A stretch of DNA of 36,477 nucleotides from the NCBI GenBank assembly GCA_009783515.1, contig WRDI01000006.1, positions 1 through 36,477 on the forward strand, in the 5' to 3' direction. The first letter of the stretch is position 1. Each line of letters starts with the position of its first letter. The notes below the pieces were generated by a model, which ran no database searches, had not been told where the DNA came from, and worked only from the letters and a program-made list of their open reading frames with translations. A program made the translations under genes and the position numbers. Source of the stretch: Bacillota bacterium (GTDB lineage: Bacteria > Bacillota > Clostridia > Christensenellales > Pumilibacteraceae). Shown one piece after another: positions 25,111 to 32,618 of the stretch.

Positions 25111-25503
25111 ATGTACTGTAAAAATTGCGGACAACAAATAGACGACCGCGCAGTGGTTTGCGTACACTGCGGGCGGCTCACAGATAATTACGGGCGGCCA
25201 CAGCAGACGACGGTTGCGCGTCCTATATACCGCAGTCAGTACCGAAACGAGTTTTACGCCCCCTTTTTAGGGCTTGTTTTTAGTGGCTTAGGGGTTGTTT
25301 TGCTACCCTTAGCCGTGGTCGGATTTGTAATGTCGATTATACAATACCGCCGCGCAAAAAACGTGTACGGAGAAACCAAGTACACGCTTGCAGGGATTAT
25401 TATCGGCGCGGTAATAATCGGGCTGTATGCGTTAACGGTTTTTGTGTCGGTATACAAAGAGTTTTGGGCGGGATTGCCGTTGCTTTCATTTTTGGGCATA
25501 TGA
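25111..25503 (+). CDS. Zinc-ribbon DUF4190-like membrane protein
   Basis: The 130-residue product starts with MYCKNCGQQIDDRAVVCVHC (zinc ribbon), then a Gln/Arg/Tyr-rich linker, and two hydrophobic helices (about 50-75 and 91-113) flanking the basic loop QYRRAKNVYGETK, a DUF4190-like layout. The function is unknown. It lies 41 bp after the first zinc-ribbon gene and shares the upstream promoter. The ribosome site GAG lies close to the ATG. Confidence 0.75.
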   Translation: MYCKNCGQQIDDRAVVCVHCGRLTDNYGRPQQTTVARPIYRSQYRNEFYAPFLGLVFSGLGVVLLPLAVVGFVMSIIQYRRAKNVYGETKYTLAGIIIGAVIIGLYALTVFVSVYKEFWAGLPLLSFLGI

Positions 25504-25507
25504 GTAT

Positions 25508-25546
25508 AAAGGGTATTCTTCCTTAGGGGGAGGACGCCCTTTTTTG
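25508..25546 (+). terminator. Intrinsic terminator after the zinc-ribbon pair
   Basis: AAAGGG (25508-25513) pairs with CCCTTT (25537-25542), and TCCT (25520-25523) pairs with AGGA (25531-25534). A run of T residues follows. Confidence 0.75.
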
Positions 25547-25613
25547 TATGGTAAAATGAACATGTCGCCATACAATGGAATAATCCGCCTGTCGAAAAAC
25601 ATAATATATATTG

Positions 25614-25710
25614 ACCGCTAACTAATTTTTAAAGCGGTGCGTCGGGGCGCTGCCCCCTGTGACTCATGACCCCTAAAAGCAGCGCGTCAACGGTCGTTGC
25701 GCCCTACGGC
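25614..25710. repeat. REP-like palindromic segment upstream of fba
   Basis: ACCGC (25614-25618) pairs with GCGGT (25634-25638). GGGGC and GCCCC flank GCT at about 25643-25655, and GCAGCGC/GTTGCGCC segments follow. CGTTGCGCCCTACGG at the right end resembles part of the palindrome at 31723-31799. There is no coding potential. Confidence 0.45.
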
Positions 25711-25723
25711 AAAAAACTTCGAT

Positions 25724-25765
25724 CTTAACTCCATACTCCATACCGACCCCTAACCCCAATTATCC
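25724..25765. repeat. 7-bp tandem repeat upstream of fba
   Basis: CTTAACT, CCATACT, CCATACC, GACCCCT, AACCCCA and ATTATCC run in register. The array is the reverse-strand counterpart of the GTGTGGA/GTTAGGA words and ends 17 bp before the fba ATG. Confidence 0.7.
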
Positions 25766-25782
25766 AAACGGGAGAAAAAAAT

Positions 25783-26712
25783 ATGCCGTTAGTTTCATCT
25801 AAGGAAATGCTGCAAAAAGCCTACGCGGGCAGGTACGCCGTGGGTGCGTTCAATGTCAACAACATGGAGGTCGTCCAAGGCATCATGGACGCCGCAAAAA
25901 AAGAAAACGCGCCGCTGATTTTGCAGGTCAGCCCCGGCGCGCGCAAGTACGCGGGTCCCATTTATCTGCGCAAACTTGTGGAGGCTGCCTTAGAGGACAG
26001 CGGGCTGCCGATTTGCCTGCACCTTGACCACGGCGATTCCTACGAGCAGTGCGTCGCCGCCATTAAGGACGGCTTTACCTCGGTCATGATTGACGCGTCG
26101 CACCATTCGTTTAACGAAAACGTCTTGATTACGGCGGAGGTGGTGCGCTACGCCCACGAGCGCGGCGTCACGGTGGAGGCGGAATTGGGGCGGCTTGAGG
26201 GCGTGGAGGACGACATTAAGGTGACGGCGGCGGAGTCGAGTTATACCGACCCTTCGCAGGTGCGGGAATTCGTGCTGAGGACGGGCGTGGATAGCCTGGC
26301 GATTGCGATCGGTACGTCGCACGGCGCGTTTAAATTCAAGGGCGAACCCAAGCTGCGGTTTGATATTTTGGAGGAAGTCGAGCGGTTATTGCCCGATTTT
26401 CCCATCGTTTTGCACGGGGCGAGCAGTGTGCCGCCCAGAATGGTTTCGTTGATAAACGGGAACGGCGGGGCGATTGCGGGCGCGAAGGGGGTGCCGGAGG
26501 ATATGCTGCGCAAGGCGGCGTCCATGGCGGTGTGTAAAATCAATATCGACTCCGATTTGAGGCTTGCTTTTACGGGGGCTGTGAGGGAGAGCTTGGTGGG
26601 CAATCCGTCGCATTTCGACCCTCGCCAGTACCTGCGCCCCGCGCGAGAGGCAATCAGCGAGATTGTGCGGCACAAGATTATCAATGTTTTGGGGTGTAGC
26701 GGGAAAGCGTGA
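25783..26712 (+). CDS. fba: Class II fructose-bisphosphate aldolase
   Basis: This zinc-dependent aldolase (309 residues) cleaves fructose 1,6-bisphosphate to DHAP and glyceraldehyde 3-phosphate. D82 and H83 in HLDHGD are the proton donor and a zinc ligand. The other zinc ligands lie in IGTSHGAFKF and VLHGASS, and KINIDSDLR binds the substrate phosphate. The length and motif order match the FbaA group; tagatose-bisphosphate aldolase of the same family is the main alternative. GGGAG precedes the ATG. The stop is followed after 1 bp by a 7-bp repeat array. Confidence 0.93.
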   Translation: MPLVSSKEMLQKAYAGRYAVGAFNVNNMEVVQGIMDAAKKENAPLILQVSPGARKYAGPIYLRKLVEAALEDSGLPICLHLDHGDSYEQCVAAIKDGFTSVMIDASHHSFNENVLITAEVVRYAHERGVTVEAELGRLEGVEDDIKVTAAESSYTDPSQVREFVLRTGVDSLAIAIGTSHGAFKFKGEPKLRFDILEEVERLLPDFPIVLHGASSVPPRMVSLINGNGGAIAGAKGVPEDMLRKAASMAVCKINIDSDLRLAFTGAVRESLVGNPSHFDPRQYLRPAREAISEIVRHKIINVLGCSGKA

Positions 26713-26713
26713 G

Positions 26714-26762
26714 GGGAGTAGGAGTGTGGAGAGTGGAGTTAAGGTGTCAGGTATTGTTGGGT
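26714..26762. repeat. 7-bp tandem repeat directly after fba
   Basis: GGGAGTA, GGAGTGT, GGAGAGT, GGAGTTA, AGGTGTC, AGGTATT and GTTGGGT are in register. The words shift gradually from the GTGTGGA family to the GGTATT family within one array. Confidence 0.75.
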
Positions 26763-26881
26763 TTGAATATAAAGAGACAACCGCTGATAATTCCCCTCTT
26801 GAGGGGTGCCCTACGAATGCTTCTTTGACGTGGGGCGGGGTGGCTGAAGTCGAGCGAAATATAGCTTGTATATATACGCGC

Positions 26882-26920
26882 AAAAAAAGTCGGGGCGTTT
26901 TTTACACCCCGACATTTTTT
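26882..26920. terminator. Bidirectional terminator between fba and the RCC1 gene
   Basis: GTCGGGG (26889-26895) pairs with CCCCGAC (26907-26913), flanked by A7 on the left and T6 on the right, so it can serve both convergent genes. Confidence 0.88.
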
Positions 26921-26932
26921 ATGCCACAGGAA

Positions 26933-27097
26933 TCACTGAGGAATTATATAATAACCCCACTGATATAAGTTGCCTTCTGCATCCAAGGCGATGCTTTGTG
27001 TAAGCCCCGCGCCGATAGCGGTAAACTTAGTCCCTTCTTTTATCGGCATGGGGGTAGAATATTGACTGCCGTAACCGCCTGTACCGTCGCCAAGCTG
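26933..27097 (-). pseudogene. Out-of-frame seventh blade of the RCC1 protein
   Basis: In the alternate minus-strand frame from 27097 the sequence reads QLGDGTGGYGSQ, then IKEGTKFTAIGAG, SIALDAEGNLYQWGYY and stops at TGA 26935-26933. It matches the other blades in every conserved position. It has no start of its own and is best read as the lost C-terminus of the upstream reading frame. Confidence 0.8.
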
Positions 27098-28263
27098 CCT
27101 TCGTAATTGTTACCCCAACCCCATAGGTTACCTTCTGTATCTATTGCTAAACTGTGATTTTCTCCCGCGGCTACGGCGGCAAACTTTGTCCCTTCTTTTA
27201 TTTGAACGGGAACCTTACTAACGCTTTCATTGCCAGTTCTGCCGTCGCCGAGCTCGCCGTGAAAGCCGTACCCCCATGCCCACAGATTGCCGTCAACATC
27301 AATGGCAAGGGTGTGGGTGCGCCCCGCATTGACGGCGGCAAACCTTGTTCCCTCTTTTATTATTATCGGGACATCGACAAAACCTGAAGAGCCGGTTCCA
27401 AGCTGTCCGTAATTATTGTCTCCCCAAGCCCATAGGTTGCCGTCAACATCAATCGCAAAGCTGTGGGATTCGCACATCGACGCGCTGATAGAAACAAATT
27501 TTGTCCCCTCTTTGATTTGTATCGGAACGTTGCTGCTTGTCGCTTCGCCCACGCCCGGCAAATAGCCGACAACCAGTCCCCACGCCCACAAATTGCCGTC
27601 GATATCTATGGCAAGGCTGTGGTAACATCCCGCGCTGACGGCGGAAAATTTTGTTCCCGCTTTTATCTGTACGGGAGTAGAGCGGTCGGTATTTGTGCCG
27701 TCGCCAAGCACCCCGCTGTAATTGCTTCCCCACGCCCACAGGTTTCCGTCAATATCTATCGCGAGGTTGTGCGATGCCCCCGCGCTTGCCGCGGCAAATT
27801 TCGTATCTTCTTTTATTTTGATTGGGCCGCTACCGCCGCTAATTTCGAATTGAGGACGCCCCCAAGCCCAAAGGCTGCCGTCTTTTTCTATCATAAGACC
27901 GCCATTCCATCCAAAGCTGATTTGTATATCCTCATGCGGCAAGGCGGGGACGGTGTATGTTTCAAAATAACCGCAACCCTCGCGCTTACAAACTTTTGCA
28001 TATACATTTTCGCCGGTTTCTTGGTTGTGCGTTATTTCCCAGTCGGTTAAGTCGTGTCCGAGTGCGGGTATGGGCTTTGTTTGAACGTGAGAGTAGTCAT
28101 ATTGTGAACAAGCTCTTGTTTGCAAGCCTGCCTGCGTGCAAGTGGGCAACATTGTAGGCGTCCATTCTCCAAAATCGCACAAATGAAAATTACACGCGGT
28201 AAAAGGTAAAGTGAAAAATATGGCAAAGAAAACGATTGCAGCAAGTTTCGTAACTCTTTTCAT
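27040..28263 (-). CDS. RCC1-repeat beta-propeller lipoprotein (frameshifted near the end)
   Basis: Start ATG 28263 has GGAGG 5 bp upstream. The signal peptide ends in the lipobox FTAC with C24 lipidated, so the protein is tethered outside the membrane. Residues about 25-110 form a cysteine-containing domain with the pattern GEWTPTMLPTCTQAG...PALGHDLTDW, common in Clostridial surface proteins. Next come RCC1/ATS1 repeats with the signature LAIDIDGNLWAWG and LGDGT. Six are in this frame. The last 20 residues after NNYEGSL are out of frame, and a seventh repeat continues in another frame to 26933. Adding one base near 27097 would give NYEGQLGDGT and a complete seven-bladed propeller. The binding partner is unknown. 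Confidence 0.8.
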   Translation of the reverse strand: MKRVTKLAAIVFFAIFFTLPFTACNFHLCDFGEWTPTMLPTCTQAGLQTRACSQYDYSHVQTKPIPALGHDLTDWEITHNQETGENVYAKVCKREGCGYFETYTVPALPHEDIQISFGWNGGLMIEKDGSLWAWGRPQFEISGGSGPIKIKEDTKFAAASAGASHNLAIDIDGNLWAWGSNYSGVLGDGTNTDRSTPVQIKAGTKFSAVSAGCYHSLAIDIDGNLWAWGLVVGYLPGVGEATSSNVPIQIKEGTKFVSISASMCESHSFAIDVDGNLWAWGDNNYGQLGTGSSGFVDVPIIIKEGTRFAAVNAGRTHTLAIDVDGNLWAWGYGFHGELGDGRTGNESVSKVPVQIKEGTKFAAVAAGENHSLAIDTEGNLWGWGNNYEGSLATVQAVTAVNILPPCR

Positions 28264-28363
28264 GAAAACCTCCAAATAATTTGTCCCATATATAATACGA
28301 ATTAAAAACCCCAAACCCAACAAAAAGTTTTGTGAAATTTTTTATGTATGAGCAATATCAAAT

Positions 28364-28392
28364 CAAAAAAGCCACACGGCTTGTTTTTTATG
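28364..28392. terminator. Probable terminator after the TSCPD gene
   Basis: AAGCC (28369-28373) and GGCTT (28378-28382) form a short stem with loop ACAC, flanked by an A-run and a T-run. On the minus strand it lies about 90 bp beyond the TSCPD stop. The other parts of 28264-28482 show only a weak heptamer register (AACTGAC, AACTGTT, CACTTAC) at about 28461-28481. Confidence 0.55.
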
Positions 28393-28482
28393 TAAACAAA
28401 CCGTCGAAAACAATGCCAAAAGGGCGAACACAGGCAGTCCCCTACTTTCCCGATTCTTTAACTGACAACTGTTCACTTACCC

Positions 28483-28782
28483 CTACTTCTTCCCTTCCTT
28501 GCCGCCCTTTTCCACGCCCTTTTCCTGCCGCGCCTTGTAATCCAGCATGGCGCGGGCAAGCTGGTCTGGGCAGGAGGTGTTGCCCTTGCAGGGAATACCC
28601 TTCAGTTTTTCGGCGATTTCGTCAATCGGCATCCCGACGCAAAGGCGGGCGAGCGCCTGTTGGTTGCCAGAACAGCCGTGGATAAACTTGCAGCTACTCA
28701 GTTTGTTGTCGACGCTGACCGTGTAAATGATTTGCTTGCAACACGTGCCGCCCGTACTTCTGAACGTTTGTAATTGGTCCAA
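28483..28782 (-). CDS. TSCPD domain protein (TIGR03905 type)
   Basis: This 99-residue protein has the TSCPD domain seen also at the C-terminus of some ribonucleotide reductases: TGGTCCKQI, KFIHGCSGNQQALARLC, and the naming motif TSCPDQLARAM. The cysteines suggest metal binding, though the function of the free-standing form is not known. The start is TTG 28782 with AGAGG 8 bp upstream. The C-terminus is a Lys/Gly/Glu tail. It follows DUF4364 on the same strand, separated by an inverted repeat. Confidence 0.88.
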   Translation of the reverse strand: MDQLQTFRSTGGTCCKQIIYTVSVDNKLSSCKFIHGCSGNQQALARLCVGMPIDEIAEKLKGIPCKGNTSCPDQLARAMLDYKARQEKGVEKGGKEGKK

Positions 28783-28818
28783 TGGTATATCCTCTTTTTT
28801 ATGTAGTTTATTTTGTTT

Positions 28819-28950
28819 TAATGCTCAATGTGCAATGCTCAATGCTCAATTATGGTTGCATTTTTCTGAGCGTATCAATGCTTAACAATCAAGGTATATT
28901 ACTTAAAATTTGTCCTTCATTGAGCATTGTGCATTGAGCATTGTGCATTA
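28819..28950. repeat. Inverted repeat of 7-bp units overlapping the DUF4364 stop
   Basis: Arms 28819-28850 and 28918-28950 match as reverse complements at 28 of 32 positions. Units are TAATGCT, CAATGTG, CAATGCT, CAATGCT on the left and their complements on the right. The last three bases (28948-28950) are the DUF4364 stop codon on the minus strand. The same words form the repeat at 19576-19701. Confidence 0.9.
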
Positions 28951-29484
28951 CTCATCTACCAATTGCTCATAAATCCCCGCGTAAATCGTCGCCGCCTTGC
29001 CCTGCCACTTCTGGGCAACAAGCTTTGCCGTCTCCTTGTTGGGGACGATAAACCTTAAGTCCATGGTGACGCGGGTGGGGTTCGCCGAATCTATAATCTT
29101 CAAAATTACGCTGTAAGAGCGGTCGGGGTTGAGCTGGTATGACGTCGCGTATTCCTGCCGCCGACGTATCGTCAGCCTGTTTTCCTTTACAAAATCCGCG
29201 ATATGCGAGCGCGTCGAGGAGGGGATACGGCTGTAAAAGTGCGAAATGCACTCCCGTCCGTCAGGCGTGATGGTATAGAAAGGGGTCTTGTCGAAAAGCG
29301 CGCGGAACAAAAAGCCGTTTTCGGTAAGGCCGCTCATGGCAGACATGCAGTCCATATACTCCATCCACGGATTTTCGTAATAGCAAGCTTTCAGGATGGT
29401 GCTTTCGGTCAGCGCGACGTCCATCTTGTCCATAAAATACAGCAAAATCAGCTTGTTAAGTATGGATATTTCTTTTTCTTCCAA
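28948..29484 (-). CDS. DUF4364 family protein
   Basis: The 178-residue protein has the DUF4364 pattern: an N-terminal winged-helix-like part (LNKLILLYFMDKMDVALTES) with YYTI-type wing residues (TPFYTITPDGRECISHF), then a C-terminal alpha/beta part ending IYEQL. The family occurs mainly in Clostridia and is presumed DNA-binding; its targets are unknown. The start is TTG 29484 behind a G-rich ribosome site (GGGGTGG). A strong promoter lies 22 bp upstream. Confidence 0.88.
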   Translation of the reverse strand: MEEKEISILNKLILLYFMDKMDVALTESTILKACYYENPWMEYMDCMSAMSGLTENGFLFRALFDKTPFYTITPDGRECISHFYSRIPSSTRSHIADFVKENRLTIRRRQEYATSYQLNPDRSYSVILKIIDSANPTRVTMDLRFIVPNKETAKLVAQKWQGKAATIYAGIYEQLVDE

Positions 29485-29505
29485 GACGCCACCCCCCTAA
29501 TTGAC

Positions 29506-29534
29506 ATTATAACATATTTCTCGGCAAATTTCAA
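29506..29534 (-). promoter_or_regulatory. DUF4364 promoter
   Basis: Minus strand: TTGAAA (29534-29529), 17 bp, TATAAT (29511-29506). Transcription would start near 29499, giving a leader of only about 15 nt that is almost entirely ribosome site. Confidence 0.75.
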
Positions 29535-29667
29535 GGCTTTTTGCAAAATATTTTTGGATTTTTTTACGTTAATGTGCCCTAATTACCGCGGGAAAAGCAA
29601 AAACCGCAACCGCGCACCCTAAAAAGGCGAGATCGTCCTAAAAAACATCTTTAATAAACGTCACTTT

Positions 29668-31650
29668 TTAAAGCATATATTCTTTCAGTTTCTCGATTAT
29701 CTTTTCGATATCGATAGGCTTTTTTAAGTGGCTGTTCATGCCGGTGGCAATACATTTGTCGATATCTTCTTTGAACGTGTTGGCGGTCAACGCGATAATC
29801 GGAATCGTGTCGGCTTTGTACAAACCGGAAGCGCGTATGAGATTTGTCGCCTTGTATCCGTCCATATTCGGCATATTTATGTCCATAAGTATCAAATCGT
29901 AGGCGCCCGGTGAAAGGGCGAATTTTTCCACAGCTTCCCGACCGTCCGCAGCGCAATCTATCGTGACGCCGGTATCCTCTAAAAGGGCGACCAATATTTC
30001 CCTGTTGATTTCTACGTCCTCGGCAAGTAAAATTTTATAACCCGCAAAAATGCCCCCGTCCGCATTGTTTACAACTTCCTCTCGTCCGCTTTCCGTTTTT
30101 TGCAATACTTTTTCGACGGGGAATCTGACGGTGAATTTAGAGCCTTGGGAAAGAACGGATTCTACGTCGATTCCGCCGCCCATCATCTCAAGGACGTGCT
30201 TAGAGATAGTAAGACCCAAACCTATGCCGCCGAATTTTCTGTCCGCACCGCCGTGAATCTGCTCGAAAGGGCGAAACAGCATTTTTTGCTGTTTTTTAGA
30301 AATCCCTATTCCGTTGTCCTTTACCTCGATTTGGATGTTACACATTTGCCCTCGTTCGCAAGTTTTTCTCGCGCTTAACGAGATTTTCCCGCCGTTGGGA
30401 GTGAATTTTACGGCGTTGGAAAGCAGATTTTTTATTATCTGCATGACCCGCCGCTCGTCCGAAATAACATTTTTGGGAACATTTGGAGCGATTTCTACGG
30501 TCAGCTCCTGATTGTGCTCCTTTGCGGCAAAGACGGCGCCGCGAACGGCGAAGTCTATCATCCTGCCGAAGTCGAATTTGCTGTAAGATAAAGTAAACTT
30601 ATCCGATTCTATATTTGACATATCGAGTACGTCGTCGATAAGGCCCAAAAGGTGGCGAGAGGCTTCGCTGATTTTTTGGTTGCAGTAATCCTTGCGTTTT
30701 ATGTCGTCCGACGCCCAGCTTATCGCCGTCATCCCCATAATTGCATTCATGGGGGTGCGCATCTCGTGACTCATGCGGGCTAAAAAGTCCGATTTTGCCT
30801 GAGAGGAACGCTGCGCGGCATTTTTAGCTTTCTCAGCCAGCAGTCGCGCTTTTACCAATTCCGTTGTGTCGTGAAGAAGAATCATGACCCCGTCGGCGCG
30901 GTTTTCCGTGTCAAGCATGGGTGTAAGCTGGATTTGGTAGTGGCGCAAATGCCCGTTGTGCCCGAAATCTATCGTATGCTCCGTTTTTTGGGTTTGCTTT
31001 TGAAAAAACGCGACGTCGAACATATTTTCGATGTCGCCAATAAAATCGACCGAAACAAGGGGTGTGAAAAGCTCGCGCAGGTGCTTTCCCGCGACATCCT
31101 TGACGGATGGTATTTCGCTGTTTTTAAGGTACGAATCACTGACAAACGCCAGCCTTTTGTCAGATCCAAACAGCAAAATCGGGTCGGGGCAATTGGCAAG
31201 CAAAAGGTTGACGTACCGTTGTAAACGTGATTTTTCGTCCAAGCTGATATTCCACCTGCGCTCTAGCTGCTTTACCATATTGTTGTAGGCTTCGGAAAAG
31301 TCGCCCATAAAATCCACGCGCTGTTGATAATCCCCTTTTGCCACCTGCTGTGTCTGCCAGGTCAAATGCCTAAGCGATGCGTGCAACATTTTTAAGGGCG
31401 CGGCTATTTCGTTGTCAGAGGAGGGCAGGGCGCAATTAAGATTGCCGCCCGCCAGTTCTTTCGCGAGCGTCTTTGCTTCGGTTACTATTTCGCTGAAAAA
31501 AACCAGCCCCATGCCGAAGTCGCGGAACTCGGCTGGTAACCTGTCAACGTCAAGTAACGCCTTTTCGGGGCAATAAATGACGTCGCGCAGGTACTCAAAA
31601 AGGGTGTCGGCTACAAGGCTTAAGCTTTTATTGTCGTTTTCTTCGGTCAA
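29668..31650 (-). CDS. Hybrid sensor histidine kinase with PAS and receiver domains
   Basis: This 660-residue protein has no transmembrane segment, so sensing is cytosolic. Residues about 85-135 form a HAMP-like helical linker and about 145-265 a PAS domain (CPDPILLFGSDKRLAFVSDS). The HisKA dimerisation helix carries H295 in SHEMRTPMNAI. The ATPase domain has N (NLLSNAVKF), G1 (DNGIGI) and G2 (GGIGLGL) boxes, and the receiver (538-660) has the phosphoacceptor D590 in LMDINMPNMDG and K at LKKP. No output domain or separate regulator is adjacent, so phosphate probably passes on to another protein. The start is TTG 31650 with a weak ribosome site. It lies downstream of the V4R gene under the same promoter. 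Confidence 0.9.
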   Translation of the reverse strand: MTEENDNKSLSLVADTLFEYLRDVIYCPEKALLDVDRLPAEFRDFGMGLVFFSEIVTEAKTLAKELAGGNLNCALPSSDNEIAAPLKMLHASLRHLTWQTQQVAKGDYQQRVDFMGDFSEAYNNMVKQLERRWNISLDEKSRLQRYVNLLLANCPDPILLFGSDKRLAFVSDSYLKNSEIPSVKDVAGKHLRELFTPLVSVDFIGDIENMFDVAFFQKQTQKTEHTIDFGHNGHLRHYQIQLTPMLDTENRADGVMILLHDTTELVKARLLAEKAKNAAQRSSQAKSDFLARMSHEMRTPMNAIMGMTAISWASDDIKRKDYCNQKISEASRHLLGLIDDVLDMSNIESDKFTLSYSKFDFGRMIDFAVRGAVFAAKEHNQELTVEIAPNVPKNVISDERRVMQIIKNLLSNAVKFTPNGGKISLSARKTCERGQMCNIQIEVKDNGIGISKKQQKMLFRPFEQIHGGADRKFGGIGLGLTISKHVLEMMGGGIDVESVLSQGSKFTVRFPVEKVLQKTESGREEVVNNADGGIFAGYKILLAEDVEINREILVALLEDTGVTIDCAADGREAVEKFALSPGAYDLILMDINMPNMDGYKATNLIRASGLYKADTIPIIALTANTFKEDIDKCIATGMNSHLKKPIDIEKIIEKLKEYML

Positions 31651-31845
31651 TTTTGTATTTTCCGCCTTTGTAATAAAAAATGCTTCGCCGTATCTTGCTG
31701 CTTCGACGCCTCGACTACAATCCCGTAGAGGCGGCCATCGCTCGTCGCAATAACAAACGCATTATTCGCTACACGAACGACCGGTGGTCGCCCATACGGT
31801 TTGTGCGGTATCTCGTTGCGGTTTATGTTGTGCGGCGTTACTCAT
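31647..31845 (-). pseudogene. Possible small gene, frame-broken, between V4R and the kinase
   Basis: A 64-codon frame (31841-31647) reads HKPYGRPPVVRVANNAF, then VIATSDGRLYGIVVEASKQQ, and ends with TGA overlapping the TTG start of the kinase (TTGA). It has no ATG, GTG or TTG in frame; the nearest ATG (31845) is one base out of register. It may be a small coupled gene with a frameshift, or only a chance open frame through the palindrome at 31723-31799. Confidence 0.3.
31723..31799. repeat. 77-bp palindromic REP-like element
   Basis: The ends CCGTAGAGGCGGCCATCG and CCGTATGGGCGACCACCG (on opposite strands) match at most positions, and the middle continues as AATAA with TTATT around a short loop. 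The whole element can fold on itself. It lies in the V4R-kinase gap. The rest of that gap shows no other feature. Confidence 0.65.
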
Positions 31846-31865
31846 GCGTCACGCCCTGCGAATTT

Positions 31866-32396
31866 CTATTCCACCACGCCTCTGAAACGGCATACCCTGT
31901 CGCCGCTTGCCCAGCAATCTATCTCCTTGACCTTGTAACGCTTGCCCGTGTATGCCTGCAAAATGCCGGCGATAAAGCCCTCGTCATAGTCGCAGACCGT
32001 TTCGTTGGTGATAGGCAGACCGCTGCAATCGAGGTCCTGCCCCACGGTAAGGATAATTTCGCCGGTGCTTTCGTTAAAACCTTCCATCCTCAAAATGCCG
32101 ACCTTTAACGACTGTAAGGTTTTTTGAAGGTTGAAAACAAAGGTGCTGAAATCCGCCGTTAGGTCCAAAACATTGCGCGCAAACTCAGTGCCCGCCAAAT
32201 GCCCCGCCGCGCGGATATAGTCGTTGGCCTTTTCTTTGCCGAAATCCTTGGTCAATACGTCGAGCATGGTGTACTGTAGAAGGCGGTAGACCAACACGGG
32301 CATTTCCTCGCCCAAATCGCCCCGCCCCCCCTTGATGTCGCCCAAATCCGCCCACGAAAATGAACTGTGGCTTTTCTTTTTGAAAATGTTTTCCAT
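31866..32396 (-). CDS. V4R domain sensor protein
   Basis: The 176-residue product ends in a V4R (4-vinyl reductase-like) domain: ETVCDYDEGFIAGIL, YKVKEIDCWASGDRVCRF with the conserved Cys pattern (about 130-172). V4R domains bind small hydrophobic ligands or metals and often serve as sensory inputs. The N-terminal half is helical (LVYRLLQYTMLDVLTKDFG). ATG 32396 is chosen because GAGGGG lies 6 bp upstream; an earlier in-frame ATG falls close to the predicted transcription start. It leads the transcript that includes the hybrid kinase. Confidence 0.85.
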   Translation of the reverse strand: MENIFKKKSHSSFSWADLGDIKGGRGDLGEEMPVLVYRLLQYTMLDVLTKDFGKEKANDYIRAAGHLAGTEFARNVLDLTADFSTFVFNLQKTLQSLKVGILRMEGFNESTGEIILTVGQDLDCSGLPITNETVCDYDEGFIAGILQAYTGKRYKVKEIDCWASGDRVCRFRGVVE

Positions 32397-32460
32397 AAAA
32401 ATCCCCTCGTTTTTCTTTTTTTGTTTTTTGATTATTATGTCCGAAAAAATGAACACATAT

Positions 32461-32489
32461 ATTATATGGGATCAAGGTGGCTTTGTCAA
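32461..32489 (-). promoter_or_regulatory. Consensus promoter of the V4R-kinase unit
   Basis: Minus strand: TTGACA (32489-32484), 17 bp, TATAAT (32466-32461), a full consensus match. The predicted leader is about 58 nt. Confidence 0.85.
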
Positions 32490-32618
32490 GTAATAAGAGC
32501 TTGTTTTCATAGGCAATCCGCCGTTTTACTTGACAAAAAACTTGACAAGTAGAAAAAAATGTGTCACACTTATCCGGCGCGCGGCGTACTGCGCTTTTCA
32601 CAAAAAAACGGGAGTACT

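Noticed and set aside
31680-32108. A 142-codon open frame on the plus strand
   Set aside because: Antisense to the V4R domain and passes through the palindromic repeat; no domain match.
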